Shown: positions 54,112 to 63,506 of the stretch, in pieces
Layout: the number at the start of each line of letters is the position of its first letter
How positions within the stretch are numbered: the stretch's first letter is position 1
Assembly (NCBI GenBank): GCA_027627705.1
Contig: CP091242.1
Location: 1,305,529 to 1,369,528, forward strand
Length of the DNA stretch: 64,000 nt
Direction of reading: 5' to 3'
Origin: Hyphomonadaceae bacterium BL14
GTDB lineage: Bacteria; Pseudomonadota; Alphaproteobacteria; Caulobacterales; Maricaulaceae
The notes under the pieces: model-generated
Database searches by the model: none
What the model saw: only the letters and a program-made list of their open reading frames with translations
What the model was told of the DNA's origin: nothing
Translations under genes and position numbers: made by a program

Positions 54112-55259
54112 TGATCCCATATGGCCGACACATCATCAGCGCTGACGACATCGCAGCTGTTACGACGGTTCTGCGATCAGATTTTCTGACCCAGGGCCCA
54201 GTCTTGCCACGGTTTGAGGCCGCGGTTGCTGAGCGCGTTGGCGCACATCGTGGGCTCGCGGTAAATTCGGCAACCTCGGCTCTGCACATAGCATGCCTGG
54301 CCCTCGGTCTCGGCCCCGGCGATCTTCTTTGGACCTCCCCGATCACATTCGTTGCCTCCGCTAATTGTGGTCGTTATTGCGGAGCGGAGATCGATTTTAT
54401 CGATATTGACCCCGATACATTTAACATTTGCCCCGATGCATTGGAGAAAAAACTTATCGCCGCGGCCCGAGCGGGCCGTTTGCCTAAGGTGATCGTTGCG
54501 GTCCATATGTGCGGCCAGTCTCCGGATATGGCGCGTATCGCCGATCTTGCTCGCGCACACGGGGTACGCATTATCGAGGATGCCAGCCACTCCATCGGCG
54601 CAGCTTACCTTGGCAGGCCGGTGGGCAGTTGCACGCATTCTGATATCACCGTGTTCAGCTTCCACCCCGTCAAGATTATCACCACCGCAGAGGGCGGTAT
54701 GGCGCTGACGAACGATGCGAGCCTTGCCGGGCGGATGGAGCTGCTGCGCAGCCATGGCATTACTCGTCAGGCGGAGTTAATGACACATGTCTCCGACGGG
54801 CCGTGGTATTACCAGCAGCTAGAGCTCGGCTGGAACTATCGCATGACCGAGATGCAGGCCGCGCTCGGGCTGAGCCAGATTGAACGGCTGGACGCTTTCA
54901 TTGCCCGCCGTCGTGCGTTGGCCGATGCATACGATGACGCGCTTGCTGGTTTGCCCCTCCGTCGGCCTGGACGGCAACATGGGGCGGATTCGTCTTGGCA
55001 TCTCTATATTATCCGGCTCGACGACCCGGCTCGCCATCGCGCGGTGTTCGAAGCGCTGCGCGCAGCGGCCATCGGGGTGAACCTACACTATATCCCCGTG
55101 CATCTTCAGCCATACTACCGGGCGCTCGGTTTCGTCCCGGGTGATTTTCCAGTTTCCGAGGATTACTATTCCCGGGCTATTTCGATACCACTACATGCTG
55201 GCCTTACCGACGCGGAGCAGGCTGAGGTCTCGGCTGCCATCTCGAAGGCACTTGCATGA
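54111..55259 (+). CDS. pseC: UDP-4-amino-4,6-dideoxy-N-acetyl-beta-L-altrosamine transaminase, PseC
   Basis: A 382-residue PLP aminotransferase of the DegT/DnrJ/EryC1 type, second step of the pathway. PLP lysine in FSFHPVKIITTAEGG (near 188); earlier NSATSALHIACLALGLGPGD, EDASHSIGAAYLG and late NYRMTEMQAALGLSQIE. The start MIPYGRHII fits; it overlaps pseB by one base and pseF by 4 nt. Confidence 0.95.
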   Translation: MIPYGRHIISADDIAAVTTVLRSDFLTQGPVLPRFEAAVAERVGAHRGLAVNSATSALHIACLALGLGPGDLLWTSPITFVASANCGRYCGAEIDFIDIDPDTFNICPDALEKKLIAAARAGRLPKVIVAVHMCGQSPDMARIADLARAHGVRIIEDASHSIGAAYLGRPVGSCTHSDITVFSFHPVKIITTAEGGMALTNDASLAGRMELLRSHGITRQAELMTHVSDGPWYYQQLELGWNYRMTEMQAALGLSQIERLDAFIARRRALADAYDDALAGLPLRRPGRQHGADSSWHLYIIRLDDPARHRAVFEALRAAAIGVNLHYIPVHLQPYYRALGFVPGDFPVSEDYYSRAISIPLHAGLTDAEQAEVSAAISKALA

Positions 55260-55951
55260 GTATTTGTGTGATCCCGGCAAGAGGCGGTTCGAAGCGGATA
55301 CCTCGAAAGAACATCCGAGAATTCTTGGGGAAGCCGATGATTGCATGGCCGATCCTTGCCTCCATTGATTGCGGCTTCTTCGAACGCATCGTTGTCTCGA
55401 CGGATGATGATGAAATTGCGGAGGTCGCCGAGCGTTTCGGCGCCGAAGTGCCTTTCCGGAGAAGTGCGGACCTGGCTGATGATTACACACCCACGGTTCC
55501 CGTCATCGCCGACGCAATCGCCAGACTTGGCGTGCCGCCGCGTACGCCCGTCTGCTGTCTTTACGCGACCTCGCCTTTCGTTGCTCCTGCCGATCTGTCT
55601 CGAGGCCTAATTCGGCTCGAAGAAACTGACGCTCCATTCGTTTTAAGCGTGACGACCTTCCCTTTTCCAATTCAGCGTGCACTGCGCCGTAGCCGATCGG
55701 GCAATGTGGAGATGTTGCATCCGGAACAGATGCAAACCCGATCGCAAGACCTTGAAGAGGCCTGGCACGATGCTGGGCAGTTCTACTGGGGTCGCGCAAA
55801 AAGTTGGGCAACTAGGCCTTGGGTATTTGATTCTGGCACTCAAGGCGTAGCGGTGCCACGACACAGGGTGCAGGATATCGATACCGAAGAGGATTGGCAG
55901 CGAGCCGAGCGGATGATGCGGGGGCTGCACCAAGAAGGGGTTGGGATTTGA
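55256..55951 (+). CDS. pseF: CMP-pseudaminic acid cytidylyltransferase, PseF
   Basis: A 231-residue nucleotidyltransferase activating pseudaminic acid with CTP: CVIPARGGSKRIPRKNIREF, STDDDEIAEVAERFGAEVPF, LYATSPFVAPADLSRG and QDIDTEEDWQRAE. Overlaps pseC by 4 nt (ATGA) and pseG by 4 nt. Confidence 0.95.
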   Translation: MSICVIPARGGSKRIPRKNIREFLGKPMIAWPILASIDCGFFERIVVSTDDDEIAEVAERFGAEVPFRRSADLADDYTPTVPVIADAIARLGVPPRTPVCCLYATSPFVAPADLSRGLIRLEETDAPFVLSVTTFPFPIQRALRRSRSGNVEMLHPEQMQTRSQDLEEAWHDAGQFYWGRAKSWATRPWVFDSGTQGVAVPRHRVQDIDTEEDWQRAERMMRGLHQEGVGI

Positions 55952-57063
55952 TCGTCGTCTTCCGCGCTGACGCCTCGTTGGATATCGGCACCGGGCATGT
56001 CATGCGCTGCCTAACGCTGGGCCGCGCTTTGCGCGGGGTGGGGGCGGCGTGCCGCTTTGTCACTCGGGCGCTACCCGGCCATCTCGCGGATCGGATCGAG
56101 GATGAGGGGTTTGAAGTGAGCCTGCTGCGCTCTGCGAGCGGAGTTCGACCCGAAGGCCCGCCCACGCATGCACACTGGGCGGGTGTGGACTGGGCCGACG
56201 ATGCCGCCGAGACGCGCGATGCGCTTTCAACTAATCCGGCCGACTTTGTCGTACTTGATCACTACGCGTTCGATGCACGCTGGCAGAAGGCTGTGGGCGC
56301 CCCGGGCACAAGGCTGATGGTCATCGACGACCTCGCCGACAGAAGCCATCACTGTGACCTGATTCTTGACCAGAATTTTGGCCGGGCTCCTGCTGACTAT
56401 GACGGGTTAGTGCCGAAGGACTGCAAACGACTGATCGGACCGCGCTATGCTCTGCTCCGGCCTGAGTTTGCCGAGTTGCGCGCTAGTGCCGTAGCGCGGC
56501 GTTCAAAGAGGCTTGGACCACGTCACCTGCATATCACTATGGGCGGGGTTGATCGGGCCGATGCTACTTCGGTTGTGTTGAAGGCGATCCGGGGTGCGGT
56601 TCTGCCGCCTGACATGCAGATCACGGTGATCATGGGATCGAAGGCTCCTGCACTCGATAGGGTCCTCGCCTTGGTGAGGTCACTCCCATTCCAGTCCGAG
56701 GTCGTGGTCGACTCGGACAACATGGCTGCGCACATGGCTTCTGCCGACCTAGCGATCGGGGCTGGTGGAAGCACGACATGGGAGCGCTGCTGTCTCGGCC
56801 TGCCGAGCATTATAGTAGAGACCGCTGAGAATCAGGCTGGCATCGCGGCCCGAATGGCTGCAGCCGGAGCCGCGTTCGACTGCGGGCCGGTGAATTCGAC
56901 TGATTTTAAATCGAGGCTACAATCCGCACTCGCAAGGGCCCGAGCGCCAGAGAACCTCTCGCGGATGGCGCGCGCGTGCTCGGAGCTGTGTGATGGGCAG
57001 GGGGCCCAGAGGGCTGTAGCACAGATGATGGCTTCTGCCGACTATTCAAAGGCGGCGTCATGA
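55948..57063 (+). CDS. pseG: UDP-2,4-diacetamido-trideoxy-altropyranose hydrolase, PseG
   Basis: A 371-residue GT-B-fold hydrolase releasing the sugar from UDP. N-terminal RADASLDIGTGHVMRCLTLG (catalytic His region), VIDDLADRSHHCDLILDQNF, GGSTTWERCCLGLPSI. The start is TTG overlapping the pseF stop as TTGA; longer versions start far inside pseF and are unlikely. It is longer than Campylobacter PseG (about 274 residues) and may contain an extra C-terminal region. Confidence 0.9.
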   Translation: MIVVFRADASLDIGTGHVMRCLTLGRALRGVGAACRFVTRALPGHLADRIEDEGFEVSLLRSASGVRPEGPPTHAHWAGVDWADDAAETRDALSTNPADFVVLDHYAFDARWQKAVGAPGTRLMVIDDLADRSHHCDLILDQNFGRAPADYDGLVPKDCKRLIGPRYALLRPEFAELRASAVARRSKRLGPRHLHITMGGVDRADATSVVLKAIRGAVLPPDMQITVIMGSKAPALDRVLALVRSLPFQSEVVVDSDNMAAHMASADLAIGAGGSTTWERCCLGLPSIIVETAENQAGIAARMAAAGAAFDCGPVNSTDFKSRLQSALARARAPENLSRMARACSELCDGQGAQRAVAQMMASADYSKAAS

Positions 57064-57602
57064 ACGAGTTCGGGGAGCTAAGGCGTATCGTTAAGGATGA
57101 TCTTGAGCTCATGCGCGCCTGGCGGAACGCGCCGGAAATCTCTTCTAAGATGTACACACGGCACGAAATCTCTGTTGAAGAGCACCAAGCATGGTGGTCG
57201 CGGACACAGGATCGCGAAGACAAGGCCTACTTCATGTATGAAGACGCCGGCGAGCCACTCGGAGTGGTGGGCTTTACGGAGATTGACCGGACCAATCAGA
57301 ATTGTTTCTGGGCGTTCTACGCCAGCCCGGGCGCACCAAGGGGCACCGGGTCGCGCATGGAGCTCCTTGCGCTGGAGCACGTATTCAGAACTCTATACTT
57401 AAAAAAGTTATCATGTGAAGTCCTTGCGTTCAATGAAAGTGTAATACGACTCCACAAAAAATTCGGCTTTCAAAAAGAAGGGGTCTTTCGAATGCATCAC
57501 AAGATAGACGATGCTTACGTGGATGTCGTCCGGCTGGCACTGCTAAGCCACGATTGGGCGGCGGCGCGCGAATCCGCCCTTGCAAAGCTGTCAAATCGCT
57601 AA
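57060..57602 (+). CDS. pseH: acetyltransferase PseH (GNAT)
   Basis: A 180-residue GNAT enzyme acetylating the 4-amino sugar. LMRAWRNAPEISSKMYTRHE, WWSRTQDREDKAYFMYEDAG and the acetyl-CoA side KFGFQKEGVFRMHHKID are typical of PseH. Overlaps pseG by 4 nt (ATGA). Confidence 0.93.
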   Translation: MNEFGELRRIVKDDLELMRAWRNAPEISSKMYTRHEISVEEHQAWWSRTQDREDKAYFMYEDAGEPLGVVGFTEIDRTNQNCFWAFYASPGAPRGTGSRMELLALEHVFRTLYLKKLSCEVLAFNESVIRLHKKFGFQKEGVFRMHHKIDDAYVDVVRLALLSHDWAAARESALAKLSNR

Positions 57603-57614
57603 GGGAACACAGAC

Positions 57615-58658
57615 ATGGTGATTACGATAAACCGTCGCGCTATTGGCACTGGACATCCGCCATACGTGATAGCGGAGCTGTCGGCTAACCATAACGGCGA
57701 TCTCGGCCAAGCTCTGCAGATCATAGACGTGGCGGTAGAGGCCGGCGCGGATGCAGTGAAGATTCAGACCTACCGTCCAGACACAATCACATTGAAGTCC
57801 AACGGGCCAGATTTTCAGATTACTGAGGGCCTATGGGCGGGCCGGACGCTCTATGACCTCTACGAATGGGCCCATACGCCATGGGAATGGCACGCGCATT
57901 TGTTCGCTCACGCTGCCAAGAGAGGAATTACACTGTTCTCCTCTCCCTTTGATCCGACCGCCGTTGACCTGTTGGAGGAGCTTGGAGCGCCCGCCTACAA
58001 GATCGCGAGCTTCGAAGCGGTCGATTTACCTCTGATACAATATGTTGCGTCAAAGGGTAAGCCAATGATCATCTCCACCGGTATGGCCGATCTGGACGAA
58101 ATCAATGAAGCCGTCGAGGCGGCCAGGTCCGCAGGAGCCTCCGATTTGGCGTTACTGCACTGCGTATCGGGGTATCCAGCACCCGCGTCGGATTATAATT
58201 TGGCGACGCTCTCGGACCTCGCGTCGCGTTTTGGTGCGCCAGTAGGCCTTTCCGACCACACTTTAGATAACACGACGGCTATCGCTGCTATAGCGCTGGG
58301 CGCTAGTATTGTAGAGAAACACGTGACTCTTGACCGCACGGGTGGGGGACCCGATGACAGTTTCTCATTGGAGCCAAATGAGCTAAAGGCTCTTTGCACT
58401 GGTGCGCGCACCGCATGGGAAGCAGTAGGAAAGATAGATTATGGGCGAAAATCTAGCGAAATAGCGAATGTAAAGTTCCGCCGCTCCCTATATTTTGTTA
58501 AAGACATGAGCGAAGGTGAAGTAATTACAAAAGAATGTGTCCGCAGTGTCCGACCGGGATATGGCCTTCCGCCTAAAATGCTAAGCTCTCTCCTTGGTAA
58601 GGTAATGAAAAATAATGTTGTAAAGTTTAGCCCAGTCAGCGAGCCTGACATAGAATAA
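57615..58658 (+). CDS. pseI: pseudaminic acid synthase, PseI
   Basis: A 347-residue NeuB-family synthase condensing the hexose with PEP. YVIAELSANHNGDLGQALQI, DAVKIQTYRPDTITLKS, TLFSSPFDPTAVDLLEEL, KIASFEAVDLPLI, GLSDHTLDNTTAIAAIALGA, EKHVTLDRTGGGPDDSFSLE, then a C-terminal SAF domain (RRSLYFVKDMSEGEVITKE). Completes the six-gene pathway. Confidence 0.96.
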   Translation: MVITINRRAIGTGHPPYVIAELSANHNGDLGQALQIIDVAVEAGADAVKIQTYRPDTITLKSNGPDFQITEGLWAGRTLYDLYEWAHTPWEWHAHLFAHAAKRGITLFSSPFDPTAVDLLEELGAPAYKIASFEAVDLPLIQYVASKGKPMIISTGMADLDEINEAVEAARSAGASDLALLHCVSGYPAPASDYNLATLSDLASRFGAPVGLSDHTLDNTTAIAAIALGASIVEKHVTLDRTGGGPDDSFSLEPNELKALCTGARTAWEAVGKIDYGRKSSEIANVKFRRSLYFVKDMSEGEVITKECVRSVRPGYGLPPKMLSSLLGKVMKNNVVKFSPVSEPDIE

Positions 58659-58908
58659 AAATAAAATTTACCAACGCCCTCTATATAGACGCCTTGAAGA
58701 TTGAGGCGAATTGAAAAGCAGTATGGCATTGAGTGCGCATTACGATAATTTTGGGAAATAGCAAGATTGGGCAATTGTTTCGTTATGGGGGCGATAATTT
58801 TTTCTTCCATATATTACTGGGTAATCGAGAATCGACAATGCAGTTTTCGGGATCAACTCTCCGCGCTATGGGTTTCGCAAACGAAGATCCACCTGGACGG
58901 GTCGAAAA
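58659..58908. other. AT-rich gap with a possible 60-residue frame
   Basis: An ORF from 58733 to 58915 (60 residues) overlaps the next gene's start by a few bases. Its second half (STLRAMGFANEDPPGRVEK) looks protein-like but I recognise no family, and its coding status is doubtful. Otherwise no signals that I can name. Confidence 0.35.
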
Positions 58909-60345
58909 ATGGTAATGCTGTCAATCGGCTTTGATTTTGTATGCGATGAGGCGCCTATCTTTGGCTCGATCGCGCGCAGGCTAGCGTCCGATGGTCAATT
59001 TATAAGTGGGCTTACCATGGGAAGGCGGTGGGCAACCTATTGGCAGGACTTTGAGACTGTTTCTGTAGGCGGCGATAACGACTGGAGCATTAGCAAAGTA
59101 GAGTCTGAGCTTGTTAGGATCGAGAAAATATACGGCCCTTATCTGACTTCGTCGCTGCCCGCGCGCGATCGATTTATCCGAAAACTGCCTCGCGATAAAC
59201 AGCGTAGAATTCTGGCCCAAAGTTTCGATGCAGTCGAGCGTTATTTTGACAAATATACTCCGGACATATATTTTAGTAGTGGTATTGCCTATTTATATCA
59301 TATGGTGACCTACGCGGTTGCGAGTACACGTGGTATCCCGCACATATCGATCTCCAGCCCACCGTCGGCGCTACCGGCTTTTATATATAGCGTCACCGCA
59401 AGGAAAGATTATCGCGTTGCGGATAGGCTATTTGAGCCTAAGCATACAATTGAAACCGCGCATGAAGTGCCACTTCAGCAAGTTGAAATTTCGAAAGCGG
59501 CGGATGCCGCCGCTCCGCATTATGAAAAGTACAACAAAAAATCCTTTGGTCGGGCACAGCTTCAACTCAGAGAGCTTATTCTTCGACTGAAATCATGGTA
59601 CCTAGACGGCGTTGGTCGAAGGACTGATGATTACATAACACAGCATCCAATTTGGTATGTTGCTCGCGATATTCGAAAATATTTGAGGCTTATACAGTTA
59701 CAACTACATCCGAAACTATTCGATCGATGTATAGATTACGATCAGCCATTTTCTCTTTTCGCGTTGCAGGTTCAACCCGAGGCGTCAACAATAATCCATG
59801 CGCATTGGCATGATGATCAAACGAGGACCATTGAAAATATTTCGAAATCAATACCAGCTGATCTCTTGCTTTATGTGAAGGAGCACCCGAGCGCTTTTGG
59901 AAATAACTCTCTTCGTTTTTATAATAAAATAAAGGCGCTTCACAATGTTCGCCTCATAAATCCGAGGATTCCGGTCTGTTCCTTATTGGAAAAATCGACC
60001 TGTATCATTTCGTTCGGCGGGACTATCGGTTGGGAGGCGCTTCAGCTTGGTAAACCCAGTTTCACGTTAGGGGATGGATTTTACAACAGGATTTCCGGAG
60101 ATATATTTTGTGATTCTTATGAGATGCTAGCGCAGCAGCTGAGACGCTTCCGCAATAGCTCAAATTATTCTCAAGCGGATGTGGAGCGTTACTCCAAGTG
60201 CCTAAAGGAAGGGCTGTTGCCGGGGGTTTTTGCGCCCTGCTCACTAGCGTACCGCGATATGATTTTATCCGAGGACAATATCAATTTGGTTCTCGCAGGA
60301 ATAAAGCGTATTATTGAGATGGAGCTGCCGGTTATGCGGCGTTGA
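58909..60345 (+). CDS. capsule polysaccharide biosynthesis (Kps-type) glycosyltransferase-like protein
   Basis: A 478-residue protein with C-terminal features of the Capsule_synth family (KpsC/KpsS and relatives): LLYVKEHPSAFGNNSLRFYN, LHNVRLINPRIPVCSLLEKS, TCIISFGGTIGWEALQLGKP and SFTLGDGFYN. No signal peptide. Base composition is clearly lower in G+C than the window's core genes. It may add pseudaminic acid or another keto-sugar; the acceptor is unknown. The start could also be ATG 58915. Confidence 0.8.
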   Translation: MVMLSIGFDFVCDEAPIFGSIARRLASDGQFISGLTMGRRWATYWQDFETVSVGGDNDWSISKVESELVRIEKIYGPYLTSSLPARDRFIRKLPRDKQRRILAQSFDAVERYFDKYTPDIYFSSGIAYLYHMVTYAVASTRGIPHISISSPPSALPAFIYSVTARKDYRVADRLFEPKHTIETAHEVPLQQVEISKAADAAAPHYEKYNKKSFGRAQLQLRELILRLKSWYLDGVGRRTDDYITQHPIWYVARDIRKYLRLIQLQLHPKLFDRCIDYDQPFSLFALQVQPEASTIIHAHWHDDQTRTIENISKSIPADLLLYVKEHPSAFGNNSLRFYNKIKALHNVRLINPRIPVCSLLEKSTCIISFGGTIGWEALQLGKPSFTLGDGFYNRISGDIFCDSYEMLAQQLRRFRNSSNYSQADVERYSKCLKEGLLPGVFAPCSLAYRDMILSEDNINLVLAGIKRIIEMELPVMRR

Positions 60346-60365
60346 GATTTTGTCGGGAGTGTCAA

Positions 60366-61661
60366 ATGGAACCGCTCTTAATTTTCATTAACATTATCGC
60401 TTTATTGTCGGCGAGTTTTGCCTTTAGGAGACCGTTTTTACGCGGGTCGAATCTGCTTATAATGTATTGGTTGCTGATGGTATTTGTTGGCCCAATAGTG
60501 TCTCGTCTTTCGGTCGGCGTCTTCTCAGTCTCCGTGGATAATATTGATAGGGCATCGTTGGCATTATCGCTTGGCTTGATTGTCTTCGCGCTCGGGTTTA
60601 TCGCCACGGAGGCGGTACTTTCTAGGTCCAGGACGGTTTTCAGAACCGATGCGCCTAAGATTTTGAACCTTTCAGCGTTAGGGATCGCGCATCAGAACAT
60701 GAATATATACCACCTGATGATCGGTTTATTGTTTGTTAGCCTGATAGGAATAACCTGGGCAATTCTTGGGGTGGTCCCGCTTTTAAGTGGATCGTCGAAA
60801 TACTTTGTAGAGCAAAGCTCGGCATATTTGTCTCTTCGGCCTATATATACTGCGGGGATACTTGGTAGCTCATTCATGCTTATGTTTAGTCTTTCAAGTG
60901 TTTTCGGAAAACGGAATGATGTAGTAGCGGTAGTTCTGGTTTTGATACTTACGATTTTCTTAGTTGGAACTGGAAAAAGAGGTGCATTGCTGATTCCATA
61001 CTTCGTGACCGCACTTTCCTATGGGTTGCTTTATAGAAATCGTCTAGGCCTTGTGGCGGTCGGCTTATCAGCTGTCGTAGTTGCAGTTATCATTGGTTCA
61101 CCGCTTACTTCAGCAAATTTTGCGCTGGAGCAAACTTTTACGAGGGTAGCAATACATTCGTTTCTTGTAAGCAACCGCGAACTCAGCCTTGTTTTCCAGT
61201 ATTTCGATGGGGATTATTTGTATGGTGCATCCTATGGTGCAGCCCTGACGAGTTTTGTTCCGACAGAATACAATATGATCAAGGACGAGTTTCTTTACGG
61301 TCGCTACACAAGACATATGATGGGTGGTGGTGCGGATTTTGCCGGCGGAATAAGGGCTACATATATTGGTGAGGCATATATTAACTTTGGCTGGCCATTT
61401 ATAATTGTACTTTCATTATTGTTTGGCGGAGCTGTCCGGTTGCTTGAATTCATATGGCTCGATCGAGGGCTTGTTCGTAGATTCGGCATGCTGGGAGCTG
61501 TCTTGTATTATGGGGTCGTGGTGCGGTTGTTGTACGCAGGCTTCTTTGAGGATGGATCAAATATTGTTATGTCACTTATTTTTTTCGGGGTCGCACTGAC
61601 GATATTTTTATTTTGTTTCAAGATTAGATTTTCGTACAGAGTGAACCGGACCTCAATGTGA
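60366..61661 (+). CDS. O-antigen/oligosaccharide polymerase-like membrane protein (Wzy)
   Basis: A 431-residue polytopic protein with about 10-12 hydrophobic segments (LLIFINIIALLSASFAFRRP; MIGLLFVSLIGITWAILGVV) and a large periplasmic loop near the end (FEDGSNIVMSLIFFGVALTI), the layout of Wzy polymerases. The ATG at 60366 has GGAG 8 nt upstream; the earlier TTG 60342 overlaps the previous gene. No flippase gene is visible in the window. Confidence 0.8.
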   Translation: MEPLLIFINIIALLSASFAFRRPFLRGSNLLIMYWLLMVFVGPIVSRLSVGVFSVSVDNIDRASLALSLGLIVFALGFIATEAVLSRSRTVFRTDAPKILNLSALGIAHQNMNIYHLMIGLLFVSLIGITWAILGVVPLLSGSSKYFVEQSSAYLSLRPIYTAGILGSSFMLMFSLSSVFGKRNDVVAVVLVLILTIFLVGTGKRGALLIPYFVTALSYGLLYRNRLGLVAVGLSAVVVAVIIGSPLTSANFALEQTFTRVAIHSFLVSNRELSLVFQYFDGDYLYGASYGAALTSFVPTEYNMIKDEFLYGRYTRHMMGGGADFAGGIRATYIGEAYINFGWPFIIVLSLLFGGAVRLLEFIWLDRGLVRRFGMLGAVLYYGVVVRLLYAGFFEDGSNIVMSLIFFGVALTIFLFCFKIRFSYRVNRTSM

Positions 61662-61889
61662 TTATTTTTAACATTATTGTTCGAATTGACTTACACAGGC
61701 TGGTTGTTCCAACGCTAAGAGATTGCGGGGGCACCTGTTTGCCCAACCCCTGATCCGGGCTGAGACTTAGTGAATTCTGTTCGCCTTTTGCACTTGATCC
61801 CGTTTTGAGGCACGAGGAGGTGGAAGATCCTCGTGTCATACTCCAGGGCGGACTGCGTGGGCCCTGACGCTGTTCGCGTGCCTCCGAAC
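61662..61889. other. AT-rich tail and IS3-adjacent sequence
   Basis: No intact gene; the right part probably belongs to the decayed IS3-type element's flank. Confidence 0.4.
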
Positions 61890-62185
61890 GCGTTCTGTAG
61901 CCGTTGGCGTTGTGCGGACGCTCGGTGTTGTGGTTTCAACACCATTGCTCGCATTTCCCACGTGCGTCGGGAAGATTCATGAATCAGTGGGCGTTCAGGC
62001 ATTCGGCCCGGTTACCGGTCAGGCTTTCAAAGAACGCGTTGTCCGTGGGCTCGCCAGGCCGCGAGAAGTCGAGAACCACCCCGTTCGCATAGGGCCATAG
62101 GTCCAGATCACGGGAGTGAACTCGGGACCCTGATCGGCCCACATGGACTTGGGACGGCCATGCCTCTCGCAGATGCACTCGAGAA
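61890..62185 (-). mobile_element. decayed IS3-family transposase fragment
   Basis: Reading from 62185 downward, one frame gives LECICERHGRPKSMWADQGP and EF, then a one-base shift gives SRDLDLWPYANGVVLDFSRP, GEPTDNAFFESLTGNRAECL and NAH followed by a stop. These match the C-terminal catalytic half of IS3-type OrfB (normally SRDLDLWAYANGV...ECLNAHWF). Further stops are visible beyond, where traces such as RPHNAN remain. No ends recognised; left part lost where the IS256 element begins. Confidence 0.85.
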
Positions 62186-62216
62186 GGGACTGTCAGGAAT
62201 TTCGTGTGTGAGCGGG
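62186..62216. repeat. IS256 left terminal inverted repeat
   Basis: 31 nt beginning GGGACTGTCAGGAATTTCGT; exact reverse complement of 63476-63506. Confidence 0.95.
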
Positions 62217-62226
62217 CGGTTGAACA

Positions 62227-63449
62227 TTACGCTGCCATGGCCTTGATGAAGCGCTCACCGAACAGGATGGCGAACTGTGCCTTGGCCAATGCCCACTCAC
62301 GTGGTGGCATTTTCCACTCTTTCTCGGACCGGTTCAAGATCAGATAGAGCAGCTTGGTGGCGGCATCGTCACTGGGGAAGTGTCCCCTGGCCCTGACCGC
62401 CCGGCGCAGCTTGGCATTCAGGGCCTCGATGGCATTGGTCGTATACACGATCCTGCGAACCTCCTCGGGGAAGGCGAAGAAGGGGATGACCTCGCTCCAC
62501 GCCCGGCGCCAGCTCTGGCCGATCGCGGGATATCGCTGGCCCCATTCGTCGGCCTCGAACGCGGTCAGCGCCTCCTCGGCGGCCTTGGCGTCAACCGCGC
62601 GGTAAATGCCCTTCAGGGAGCCCACCAACGCCTTGCGGTACTTCCAGGAGACGAAGTCCATCGAGTTCCTGAGCAGGTGCACGATGCAGGTCTGAACGAT
62701 CGCTTCGGGGAACACGGCGGTAATCGCGTCCGGGAAGCCCTTGAGGCCATCAACGACGGCCAGCATGATATCTTCCACGCCCCGGTTCCTGAGCTCGTTC
62801 ATGACGCGCAGCCAGAACTTGGCACCTTCATTCTGCTCGATCCACAGGCCCAGCACGACCTTGGTGCCATCGGCCCTCACGCCTAGCGCGATATGGATGG
62901 CCTTGTTGCGCACCATGCCTTCATCGCGGATCTTGACCCGGACGGCATCGAAGAACACCAGCGGATAGGCCTGATCCAGCGGCCGGGCTGCCAGGCGGCA
63001 ACCTCGTCGAGCACGGCGTCGGTGACGGTCGATATCAGGTCCGGCGAGACGTCGATGCCATACAGATCGCGCAAATGCCCGGTGATCTCCCGGGTGCTCA
63101 TACCGCGCGCATACATCAAGATGATCTTCTCATCGAAACCGGGAAACCGGCGCTGATACTTGGCGATCAGCTGCGGATCAAAGCTACCCTGACGGTCGCG
63201 GGGCACCTCGATCTCGATCTTGCCGGTGTCGGTGGCGACGGTCTTGTAGCCATAGCAATTGCGGCTGTTACCAGCTTGCCCATCCTGCCCGAGATGGTGA
63301 TCCATCTCGGCATTGAGCGCGCGTTCGGCCAAGGCCTTCTTCAGTGAATCCAGCAAGCCGCCTTGCTGCAAGGCCGCAGCCGCATCGCCGCCAGCCAGAA
63401 GTTGATCAAGCAAAGCAGACGGGATCGCAGGTTCTTTGCGTCGGGACAT
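62227..63449 (-). pseudogene. IS256-family transposase, frameshifted
   Basis: N-terminal part (63449 to about 62985): [61 protein letters not shown]-terminal part (62958-62227): [16 protein letters not shown] (first catalytic Asp), AVVDGLKGFPDAI (second Asp) and YTTNAIEALNAKLRR (catalytic Glu). The two frames join at about 62984-62992, where one base is missing in the stretch after AAWQ. The restored protein would be about 400 residues, the family size. Confidence 0.92.
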
Positions 63450-63475
63450 AGTGGGACTCCTTCTTACCCATTATA

Positions 63476-63506
63476 CCCGCTCACACACGAAATTCCTGAC
63501 AGTCCC
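63476..63506. repeat. IS256 right terminal inverted repeat
   Basis: 31 nt ending CCTGACAGTCCC; perfect complement of the left end. Confidence 0.95.

Larger units (their letters stand above)
62186..63506 (-). mobile_element. IS256-family insertion sequence, 1321 bp
   Basis: Bounded by perfect 31-bp inverted repeats and containing a mutator-type transposase on the minus strand. No target-site duplication is seen: left flank CACTCGAGAA, right flank GTCGATGG. The left flank is IS3-like and the right flank IS5-like. Confidence 0.93.
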
